Positions 9,205-16,391 of a DNA stretch of 16,391 nucleotides are shown in pieces. Origin of the DNA: Chromera velia (Eukaryota > Sar > Chromeraceae). How positions within the stretch are numbered: the first letter of the stretch is position 1; each line of letters begins with the position of its first letter. Made by a program: the position numbers and the translations under genes. The stretch spans positions 1 through 16,391 of the forward strand of contig JAHBMJ010002734.1 in assembly GCA_018398765.1 (NCBI GenBank), given 5' to 3'. Under the pieces are notes generated by a model. That model searched no databases. It was not told the origin of the DNA and saw only the letters and a list, made by a program, of their open reading frames with translations.

Positions 9205-11236
9205 TCTGTGTGTGTTTGTGTGTGTGTATGTGTGTGTGCGCATGTGGTAGTTCGTCCGGCGATGTAGAGGTTCATCGTGAGTTCTGTCATTCAGTCCTCT
9301 GTGCCCCCCTTGTTCTCTATCTGTCAGTCTGTGCAGGTGTGGTTGTCTGTACCTTTCTTTCTGTCTGTTCAAGGTGCTGCACAGTTTTTTTCTCTTCTCA
9401 AATTTTCATGCACTCTGAGGCATTCATCGGTGCATCCCCTCATTATTTATCTTCTTTCATGCTGCGGGCCCGTTTGTTCGCCCGCGTGCCTGCAGGTACA
9501 TCGCCGCATTCTCTTTTATTTACTTTCATATGTAAAAATTCTGTATGAAAGTAAATGCATCGCCCGCGTGCCTGCAGGTACATCGCCGCATTCTCTTTTA
9601 TTTACTTTCATACATAAAAATTCTGTATGAAAGTAAATGCATCGCCCGCGTGCCTGCAGGTACATCGCCGCTTTCTCCGAGACTCTCGCCCTCGCTGTGG
9701 TGGTGTCAAAGGGAATCCCCCCCCTCAAAGATGCTCTCATCAACGAACCTGAAGATCACCTGAAGGCAGCTACTGCATGGTTAGCGTGACCGCAAAATCT
9801 TTTGTTTCGACGCTCAATCGTGTACCAGTAAAACTGAAGAATTCTGCGTCATTTCTTCCACAATGACCACTTTCATCGTGCACGCAACATGCAGCTTGAG
9901 AAAAAAGAGATGGCAGAGACTTGCTTTGTCTCTACGCAGATTTCTTTTTCCTCCCGGAATCGTGGCACTGTTTGTGGAATAGTTGGCGTACTTTTTCATT
10001 CTTTGTATATGTGTATCCACACAAGAATCATCTTCACACCTCAAGCGACCTTTCTTCGACGGACTCCTCCTATTCTCACTCACCCCTGTCGTGCACTCAT
10101 TCACTTTCTCCCTTTCTCTCTCTCTCTTACAGGACCCTCGGACAGATCGGCAGACACTCGCCCGACCACGCACGTGCACTCGCAGAAGCTGACGTCCTCC
10201 GTCGTCTCCTTGCTGTGTACCTGCACCAAGACTCGTCGGAGGACCTCAAGACAAAAGCAAAGAGAGCGCTCAAGGTCAGTAGAGAGACTGTGCCAGCATA
10301 TATTGATAAATACGACGCGAAGGCAGTCGATTGATGCCGGACATACATCCAATGCATGTACCAGTCTTGTGGTCCTGGTAGCTTGCACACATCCGACTCT
10401 GAATGCTGTACACAAGCGTTGAAGGAAACCTGCATACGGTTTTATAACATTGAATCTCTCTGTTCGCTTCCTTCTTTTCTCGTCTTTGGACGTGCCCATA
10501 TATTTCGTCACGCACAAAAAAGATTGAACAAGTATCCAACGCCGAGAAATATTTCTGATGCGATTACGATCTTGTTTCGGTTCCCTATCTTCATCTCATT
10601 CCCTGCACCTACCCCTTGCGTCTCCCCCCCCTCTGCAGTCTGTCATCCAGAAGTGCACCCACCTCCCCGCCCTCGAGCCCCTCCTCCAGGAGTCACCCCC
10701 CAACGTGCTCAAGTATGTCGTGCAACAGTTCGCAAAGGTGCTCCCTCACGACCTCCAGGTGAGTCGGTGCACGTGCCTGTCTGCTCTACCATGGGTGTGT
10801 GGATGAAATCTGGACAGGTGCATTCCTCCATCGAAATCCGTTCAATATGTCTCCATCAAGATCCGTTGAATATGTTCCATGCCTCGGAGCTCACTCAAGG
10901 CTTTCTCTTTGCTTTGCTCTGTTTTTCTCGCTGTCCACCTCTTTCTCTCCGCTAGGAAGTGCCATGTATATATGTATGTATGTCTGTATGTCACTTCCTG
11001 TCCATAAGACGGACGGGCTTCCTGTCTGCCTGCCTGTCTGTTTCTTTATCCATCTGCGTATGTGTGTGTTCCAACGTTCAGGCACGGCGAAGTTTCGTTC
11101 AGTCAGGAGGGCTCCAGAAGATTCAGGAGGTCAAGGCGGAGACGGGAAGCAAGCTGAAGGACGCGATCGACGAAATCAACCTCCTGTACCCTGTGGAAAT
11201 CGTCAACTACTACTCGCCGAACTACTCAGGTCAGCA

Positions 11237-11315
<79 letters not shown>

Positions 11316-11751
11316 CCGTGCATGGAGCGTGTATGGACAAGCGAAGAAAGAAAATTGTGACCCGATCTTTACTGCATGTTCAGGTGGGGGTGTCACCATA
11401 GGTTCTTTTCTTTTCTGGCCTATGGCTAAAAATCAAACAAAATTCACCATTGGAACTGTCGCCTTGTGCGCTGGCTGCATGCCCCTCGCTTGAATGCCCT
11501 AAAGGAAAAAAAAATGGTTTTTGTAAGGTCGAATCAAGCTGCACATGTGTTGGCGCTGCTACTCCGTCACGTCCTGTTGAGTTGCTTCGGTGCACGTGTT
11601 AGATCTCAAATGCATGGAGGTACTCCACGGACCAGAGTCTTTCCCTTTTAGATTCTGCTTCTGTGTTGTGTTGATTGTCTTTGTCACGTTCCTGACTGCA
11701 ACTGCAGAGACTCTGCTGAAAAAGCTGGACGAGTTCGCACCTGCCAGTTGA
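6466..11751 (+). CDS. SPAG6: SPAG6/PF16 armadillo-repeat axonemal central-apparatus protein, 11 exons, 507 residues
   Basis: Orthologue of Chlamydomonas PF16 and animal SPAG6, which binds the C1 microtubule of the flagellar central pair and is needed for motility. Exons: 6466-6583, 6853-7019, 7208-7276, 7781-8032, 8299-8373, 8758-9026, 9660-9779, 10133-10274, 10639-10758, 11082-11229, 11708-11751. They sum to 1524 nt and all phases close. The product opens with MSRAVLQVFEEYQKAR and runs through serial armadillo repeats (about residues 40-405) with family-typical stretches such as ALALGRLANYSEDLAEAVV, AAAWALGYIARHSKELAQ, SALSDISKHSPELAQ and TLGQIGRHSPDHARALAEAD. The C-terminal domain holds YPVEIVNYYSP. 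Length matches human SPAG6 (about 509 residues), so the gene looks intact. The start follows CAACC and gives the conserved N-terminus. Oddity: the acceptor region of exon 7 is present three times. It implies a flagellated life stage. Confidence 0.97.
6777..6795. repeat. (AT)n microsatellite in SPAG6 intron 1
   Basis: Short AT run followed by a GTGTGT stretch, about 60 bp before the exon 2 acceptor. Confidence 0.85.
7277..7780 (+). other. SPAG6 intron 3, pyrimidine-rich, no embedded gene
   Basis: A 504-bp intron with short CTGT clusters (for example near 7383-7410 and 7503-7520) and no convincing coding or structural RNA signal. It ends in CTTATTTTGCAG before exon 4. Confidence 0.7.
8037..8223. 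repeat. 36-bp minisatellite carrying five acceptor-like sites, SPAG6 intron 4
   Basis: Five copies of a unit that includes CTCTCCCGAACCGCAG followed by TTTGCTG. The CAG triplets end at 8072, 8108, 8144, 8180 and 8212, giving spacings of 36, 36, 36 and 32. Each copy has a pyrimidine run followed by CAG and so resembles a 3' splice site. The real acceptor is downstream at 8298 (CACTGCAG before exon 5), because only that one continues the conserved armadillo sequence. Confidence 0.93.
8382..8418. repeat. (CTGT)n microsatellite in SPAG6 intron 5
   Basis: Run of CTGT units immediately downstream of the exon 5 donor GTCGGT, followed by a purine-rich stretch (about 8425-8505). Confidence 0.9.
9169..9240. 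repeat. (TC)n(AC)n(GT)n compound microsatellite in SPAG6 intron 6
   Basis: TC run, then AC run, then GT run. The AC and GT arms are mutually complementary, so this tract can fold into a hairpin in DNA or pre-mRNA. Confidence 0.9.
9479..9659 (+). repeat. 82-bp tandem duplication of the intron 6 / exon 7 boundary of SPAG6
   Basis: The segment CGCCCGCGTGCCTGCAG followed by GTACATCGCCGC occurs with its AG|GT junction at 9495|9496, 9577|9578 and 9659|9660. Only the third continues into the true exon 7. The first two copies carry the first 18 exon bases with one change (A for T before TTCTC) and then a 47-bp AT-rich spacer with an inverted repeat, TTACTTTCATAC / GTATGAAAGTAA in the second unit. 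The two units differ only at two adjacent bases in the spacer (TG versus CA). Use of either upstream acceptor would meet an in-frame TAA after 12 more complete codons, so these copies must be skipped or removed. Confidence 0.95.
11240..11312. repeat. (TC)n(TG)n microsatellite in SPAG6 intron 10
   Basis: About 46 bp of TC followed by about 27 bp of TG, directly downstream of the exon 10 donor GTCAGC. Confidence 0.93.
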
Positions 11752-11776
11752 AGAGGAGTCTGGGAAGGGGGGGACT

Positions 11777-11782
11777 AATAAA
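11777..11782 (+). other. AATAAA, possible polyadenylation signal of SPAG6
   Basis: AATAAA lies 26 bp past the SPAG6 stop codon. It matches the canonical hexamer, but apicomplexan and related genomes do not depend strictly on it, and a 3' UTR this short would be unusual, so this is weak. Confidence 0.3.
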
Positions 11783-12139
11783 TGAATTTGAGGGAAGTAA
11801 TGAAGTTGCGTTTGTTTGCGGTTAGGATAGAGGTTGAGGGGACCGAAGAGAATGGGGGGGTGAGGCATTCGCGAAAGTCTAGAGGAAAGAGCTGAAAGGA
11901 GAACGGAAAGGACAGGGAGGTGGAAGCCCGACAGTGCAAAGCATTTAATTCAGCCTTCAGGAAGCAGGCTCTGAAGATCCACTTCGGAAGACAACAATGG
12001 CAGAGGGATTGAGCATGTGCCGTCCTTGCTGTTGCTGTCTTAGCCGACCGGGACACTTTGGCAGGAAGGAGTCAGTCTTGTTTGTTGCTCTTTTGGGGCT
12101 CATACAGGCGCCTGCAAGGAGTCGGTTTGAGCGAGTGCA
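11783..12139. other. SPAG6 3' flank, nothing recognisable
   Basis: Mixed-composition sequence with no convincing gene, repeat or RNA. It likely includes the remainder of the SPAG6 3' UTR. GC content falls sharply at its right end. Confidence 0.5.
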
Positions 12140-13374
12140 CAGGTTTGTGAATACATTCATAAAATGCGACACGTTTTTGATAAAAGACTTTGATAATTGT
12201 AAATGTGTATGATGAAAGGCAAACACCACTACAATCAGGCCTGGTGTTTATAAAAAAAAATGTATTAAAAAAGACAAAGCTATATGCCGCAACTAGTGCC
12301 ACAATGTAAAGTTTAATTAATAAAGCTGCTAGATTCAATATCACAACTTCATTGTTATATCTAAAAGTAGATTAATACTAGAAGTCTGTCAGATTATACA
12401 TAGTTTATATTTTTTACGAGAAATATATATAACCCAATCGTTCTCCTGCACGGAGCTAAGATTTTAAGAAATCTCAATTATGAGATTTGACCTCCATGCA
12501 TGCAAATATATTATATATATAAAATCGTATGTGAATTTCCAAATAATCTCCAAAATGAAAGATATCCAAATCTCCAAACATTTATTAATATAACTTTTCA
12601 AAAAAATATTAGGAACGTAATCAACAGGTTTAGTTTAGATAGTACCGCTATAGCTAGACCGCTAGATCCAACGGTATTAGATCGTTCATAGCATTATTCA
12701 CATAGGTACTCCAAATGTCCGCTTTAGCTCCAAACTAGTATCTCCATCATATTAAGGAATACACAGATTGAACAAGTTTTATAGGTTCCAAGTAGATCAA
12801 TCAAATCTCATATCAAACTAGAATTTCAATGACTAGGTGTATCACAGCAAAAGAAAAAAAAAGTAAGTAAGAATTGGCTCAAATTATTTTTTTCTTTTTC
12901 TTTTTTGTGCAACTGCTTTGTTTCCTGTCTGGCCACCTTATGGCGTTCAGACAGAAGGTAAAGTGAGGACAAGAACCTTAGGAAGATCTAAAGAAGGAAC
13001 GTGTGCAATACTAACTTAAGCAACACCTTACAGGTTCACGTAAGCGAGGTCTCAATCCTACTTTGACTCTTAGACTAGGAGGTTCTATTGGGCTTTGTCT
13101 TCAGACTTCTCCAAACTCTAAAGGAATCTGACTCTATAGGTTCAGTTAGAGATTGAATAACTTGAAGTTCGGCTGCCTTCAACTCGAACCTGCCGTAGAA
13201 TGTTGCTCAGACAACAGAGGCCAAACGCAGACTTGCATGCATGTACAGAACTTCGAGTGCAACACGTACAGGTGACTGTGTATATGCGCGGTGGCGGAGC
13301 ATAGCATCAGCACGCAGGCTCATTCAGATACAACGCATGCAAAGGTCCAGATGGCAGCGCTACAGGGTAGGACT

Positions 13375-13434
13375 CTACAGATCCTCCCCGGCCATGGACA
13401 GGAAAATCGCGTCCTCGTGATCAGTCAAACACAT
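13375..13434 (-). CDS. Possible terminal exon of an unrecognised minus-strand gene
   Basis: A pyrimidine-rich stretch on the minus strand ends in GCTCAG at 13435 and is followed by 19 codons (beginning MCLTDHEDAIFLSMAGEDL) and a TAG. The acceptor is good and the codons are not low complexity. There is no recognisable domain and the upstream exon is uncertain, so this may be chance. Confidence 0.15.
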   Translation of the reverse strand: MCLTDHEDAIFLSMAGEDL

Positions 13435-13835
13435 CTGAGCATGCGCAAAAAGAAGAAAAAAAGAGGCGAGTGAAAGAACATGACCAACCAGATGTAATGC
13501 AAACCCATGCAACCGATAGAACACTAGCACTTCAAAGCATATAGTCAAAGGAATGAAATTTTGAGCATCTTCGCACCATGACAGAGGTATTGTAAGAAAG
13601 CACAGATATAGAAATCCCTTTGGCACCGTCATTGAAACAGTCATCCACAATCAACCGACTCTCAAATCTAGACGCGGAAACTGATAAGCAGAAAAGTTTC
13701 CTCTCATTGATGGAAGTTATTCCGATTAACATACGCAAACACAAACAGACTTACAATGAACAACGTGTTTCCTTCCTTTCTCTCTTTCTCTCATTCATTC
13801 ATCTGCGCTAGAGGTACCCCTACCAGACGGTGCTA

Positions 13836-14156
13836 TCACCACCGTGTGACTGCCTCGCTGGCAATGCCAACCCGCCAGATCTTTCCTTGAAGAACCTGTT
13901 TTAGAGACGTTTGCTTGCTCGTGGGCTGCAGAAGCACACCATCTCTACTTGACGGCAAAGTCCGTCGCTCGATGGCCGCAAGCTTCCCAATGCAAGGTCT
14001 TACGTCTCCCCAGCTTTCCATATGCCTATTTAACCTTTCGTACTCCCCGAAAAGAAAGAATGAGATAAAAATATTGGACAGAAAGAGCGACAGAGAGTAA
14101 GAGGCGTGTGCCTTTAAAAGTGGACTTTTGCCGTGAAGTCGGACTTTTAAAAACAT
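13836..14156 (-). CDS. Uncharacterised open frame, possible exon, minus strand
   Basis: Open for 106 codons. The first 40 or so encode a Leu/Ser/Phe-rich stretch that is probably a read-through pyrimidine tract. The rest (about residues 41-106, including EYERLNRHMESWGDVRP and QVLQGKIWRVGIASEAV) has mixed, protein-like composition and could be an exon. No family is recognised. It might join the short candidate exon at 13375-13434, but no donor and phase combination is convincing. Confidence 0.2.
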   Translation of the reverse strand: MFLKVRLHGKSPLLKAHASYSLSLFLSNIFISFFLFGEYERLNRHMESWGDVRPCIGKLAAIERRTLPSSRDGVLLQPTSKQTSLKQVLQGKIWRVGIASEAVTRW

Positions 14157-14424
14157 AATTCATACTATAAAAGTTTTTCTTGTATCTTGACCCAGATCTT
14201 GACTGATCCTAAGTGGTTAAAACTATAATAAACTATAAGAGATTTAATATCCAAAAAAGTTTTTATGTCAAAAAAAAAATTTAAAATAAAAATGTATGGA
14301 GTTAAAACCTGTAGCATGTTATAGAAAAGTAATGGTCAAATTAAATTTCTCTGAGTTTAAGTCGTTTAGTTGATCTAAAACCTAATTAAAAGGTACCGAG
14401 ATTCTTAGTTTTTTTTTGTTGTTT

Positions 14425-14479
14425 CATAATTGTCTTTACTAAGGCTTATTTACCCTTACTTATAGCCAAGACAATTATG
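14425..14479. repeat. 12-bp perfect inverted repeat in the AT-rich island
   Basis: CATAATTGTCTT at 14425-14436 and its exact complement AAGACAATTATG at 14468-14479 flank a 31-nt loop. It could be a hairpin RNA, a terminator-like structure or the remnant of a small palindromic element. No flanking target duplication is evident. Confidence 0.7.
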
Positions 14480-14599
14480 TGCAATTATAAACTACGATCG
14501 ATCAACTAATAAGAAAAAAAAAAATAATCAAAGGAAATCGAAAGAAAACACCAGACACTTACAGAAGCGGTGACTCAGAGACTAAAGAAAGTCTAAAGA

Positions 14600-15180
14600 A
14601 AGCGTACGAAACCACAAGCCAATCCGCCAAGCATACCTAAGGATGTGTATGGTGCCGGGCAAGTTGCATACACATTGCATAGGAGGAGGGCGCGCGCGCG
14701 GCGCGCATTAATGTATTGTTTGTCGGGCCCCCAGCCCGCAGGGCGCCGTGCATGCGATTTTGGCCCCGGCTGCATGTATGACCTGTGGCGGGGCATGCCG
14801 GGGCCCTCGACAGCCGGAAAAGCCGATTTTGCTCAAATTCAACAAATGAGAAATTAATCAGCTTTCTATATATATATGGCATCCCAGCTGCTGGAAAAAG
14901 AGTACTTCATCAATTAACAGCGTGTGAGTCATTTCAATGATTTGGTTCCATGCTGAGCGCTCCCGGAGAGCTTCTGGGTAAGTGAGGAGCACTTTGGCTC
15001 GGAAATGCAGGCTTGAACTGACGGGCTCGAGGACCAGGCTTGAGGAGATCCTAGAAATGCTGTCCACGTACGTGCGGAGGGCCGACTTGAGCAACACCAG
15101 GAGAAAGGGGGCTAGGAGGCCTCTATCAACTCAGGCAAGTCCATTTGGTAGGGAAAGATAGCTCTTGATGAGAGGAATCA
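14600..15180. other. GC-rich palindromic patch followed by a weak open frame
   Basis: Composition rises again. Positions 14690-14708 are an alternating GC tract, and several GC-rich palindromic words (GGGCCC, GCATGC, GGCGCC) follow up to about 14810. On the minus strand 14858-15097 is open without low complexity (for example HFRAKVLLTYPEALRERS), but it lacks an ATG at its 5' end, has no recognised family and has no clear splice sites. I do not call it a gene. Confidence 0.4.
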
Positions 15181-15247
15181 CGTTGTATCATACAAATATA
15201 TGAATAATTTCAACCCATGCATGACAGGCCGACACATGCCGACACAG

Positions 15248-15577
15248 CGTCCCCTGGATCGTCTAAAGAAGCAAGAATCGAGCTTTGGGGTTCCAAAGAA
15301 GCAAGTTATCAATTGCTGGAAGCCTGTTTTCTTATACGGTCTGTGTGACGATTTTGAAATTTTTACCCAGGAAGGGCCGATCTCGGTAAAAATGTGCATG
15401 CATGGACAAACCCATAACAGATTGACAGCGCGTCCCCTGGGTTGTCTAAGGAAGCAAAAATCGAGCTTTAGAGTTCCAAAGAAGCAAGTTATCAATTGCT
15501 GGAAGCCTGTTTTCTTATACGGTCTGTGTGACGATTTCGAAATTTTTACCCAGGAAGGGCCGATCTCGGTAAAAATG
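15248..15577. repeat. 183-bp direct repeat, two adjacent copies
   Basis: The copies align from CGTCCCCTGG at 15248 and 15431 to GGTAAAAATG ending at 15394 and 15577, a constant offset of 183 bp. They differ at only a few positions, mostly in the first third. The aligned part is about 147 bp, with about 36 bp between the two aligned parts. Each copy ends in a short inverted module, TTTTTACC ... GGTAAAAA. Open frames on both strands reflect a repeat unit of 61 codons and are not taken as genes. Confidence 0.93.
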
Positions 15578-15580
15578 GGT

Positions 15581-15920
15581 CTGTCCATATTTTAACCTGG
15601 ATCAGCCCCTTCCTGGTAGAATTTTTGAAATTATCATAGAGACAGGCTAACTTGGCAGGCATCTAGAGTTTTTATGTTCACTTCTCATGCACTTTGTGTT
15701 CCGTTCCTTGCCTCCTCAGTCTGTCCAGGAGACCCATGATGTGGGATCTCTCTTTGGTCGATCTGATTCTTATGCAGATACTTGCATATGATATTGCATG
15801 CAGGTACGTCTTCAATTATGTTTCAAATACTTAGACAATCATAGGAGCCTCGAGCAGAAGTCCAGCGATGGTCAGTCTTACTTTAGTGAGTCTTGGTTGA
15901 ATTCCTTGATCTTAGTCAGT
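15581..15920. other. Spacer between repeat blocks, nothing recognisable
   Basis: Mixed sequence with no gene, RNA or clear repeat that I can support. It contains TGCATGCA-type words near 15796. Confidence 0.4.
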
Positions 15921-15924
15921 CGTA

Positions 15925-16172
15925 GGTAAAAATGCGGGTGGGTCTGGGGGGGGGCGCATTTTTACCGACAACGGCCCTTGCTTGGTAAAAATATACCCCC
16001 CCTACTCCCACTTTAAAATTTTTCTGTTTCTGTTGTGTGTCAAAAAGTTGTTCTCTATCCTTTTCTCTGCTGCTTTGTATGCGCCACCTCCCCCAGCCCC
16101 CTGCATTTTTACCGAGAAGGGGCTGTTGTCGGTAAAAATGCGCCCCCCCTCAGACCCCCCTACATTTTTACC
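15925..16172. repeat. Cluster of inverted GGTAAAAAT / ATTTTTACC modules
   Basis: GGTAAAAATGCG (15925-15936) pairs exactly with CGCATTTTTACC (15955-15966) across a very G-rich 18-nt loop. GCATTTTTACC (16103-16113) pairs with GGTAAAAATGC (16131-16141). Single arms lie at 15984-15992 and 16164-16172. The same arms close each copy of the 183-bp repeat to the left, so they form one dispersed family. Confidence 0.85.
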
Positions 16173-16355
16173 CAGATCACGTACTTTCCTCTGCTTTTAT
16201 ACCCCTGCTCTCCTTTCTGTTTATTGCAGTCCACCCTGTTTGACAGTGTTGTTTCTGTATCGTGGTGGTGTTCTCTACTGCTGCCAAGTAGAGGTCTGAA
16301 CTGTCAGAAAGGAACCTCTCTTATCCGAGCCTCAGCATACCTATATCTGTGTCTA

Positions 16356-16391
16356 CCTCTCCCTCCCTCTCCCTCTCCCTCTCCCTCTCCC
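16356..16391. repeat. (CTCCCT)n microsatellite at the right edge
   Basis: CTCCCT hexamer run with one phase slip, continuing beyond the window. Confidence 0.93.

Larger units (their letters stand above)
12140..14590. other. AT-rich island without a recognisable gene
   Basis: Composition drops abruptly relative to the flanking gene. Homopolymer A/T runs are common, especially in 12140-12900 and 14130-14540, while 12940-13860 is more balanced. Short words such as CTCCAAA (12540-12760) and AGGTTC (12780-13150) recur. I recognise no transposase, reverse transcriptase, tRNA, rRNA or organellar gene. Two weak exon-like stretches are listed separately. A degenerate transposon, organellar-derived DNA or plain intergenic sequence all remain possible. 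Confidence 0.6.

Noticed and set aside
12770-13200. tRNA B-box-like GGTTC words
   Set aside because: No accompanying A box, acceptor stem or cloverleaf could be drawn around any of them.
12140-14590. Mitochondrial or apicoplast DNA inserted in the nucleus
   Set aside because: Composition would fit, but I could not identify any cox, cob, rRNA or plastid gene fragment, so it is only noted as a possibility to test.
15178-15595. Matching 131- and 136-codon frames on both strands
   Set aside because: Both come from the 183-bp duplication, whose length is a multiple of three, so the frames persist without being coding.

Overview
This is a nuclear window from a protist with intron-rich genes. It carries two complete, divergently transcribed protein-coding genes: a TEY-class MAP kinase on the minus strand (coding span 915-5767, 12 exons) and an armadillo-repeat SPAG6/PF16 central-apparatus protein on the plus strand (6466-11751, 11 exons, 507 residues). 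All 21 introns were assigned by hand from conserved protein sequence, reading phase and GT-AG junctions, and both reading frames close exactly. Eighteen of the 21 3' splice sites read TGCAG. Together with TGCATGCA-type motifs, CT/GT/CTGT microsatellites in the introns and a flagellar gene beside a MAPK, this suggests an alveolate, with a coccidian apicomplexan or chromerid as best guesses. The species is inference and was not tested by search.

Layout. Positions 1-487 are a 104-bp tandem satellite cut by the window edge. The MAPK gene follows, with introns full of microsatellites. About 700 bp (5768-6465) then separate the two start codons and must hold both promoters. SPAG6 fills 6466-11751. 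Its introns hold a 36-bp minisatellite with repeated acceptor-like sites and, before exon 7, an 82-bp tandem duplication of the intron-exon boundary itself. Past an AATAAA near 11777, composition changes: about 12140-14590 is AT-rich, has no recognisable gene and holds only weak exon-like stretches. From about 14600 the DNA is mixed, with a 183-bp direct repeat (15248-15577), short inverted GGTAAAAAT modules, and a CTCCCT microsatellite at the right edge.

Function. SPAG6/PF16 stabilises the C1 microtubule of the axonemal central pair, so it implies a flagellated stage such as male gametes or zoospores. The kinase has every catalytic motif of an active MAPK, a threonine gatekeeper and a longer-than-usual activation loop. 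The head-to-head arrangement allows shared regulation, but nothing in the sequence proves it.

The most notable observation is the boundary duplication in SPAG6 intron 6. Three consecutive CTGCAG|GTACAT junctions lie 82 bp apart, and the duplicated units carry a hairpin whose 15-nt core also occurs in the satellite at the left edge. This looks like intron formation or growth by duplication of an AG|GT site, or by insertion of a small palindromic element.
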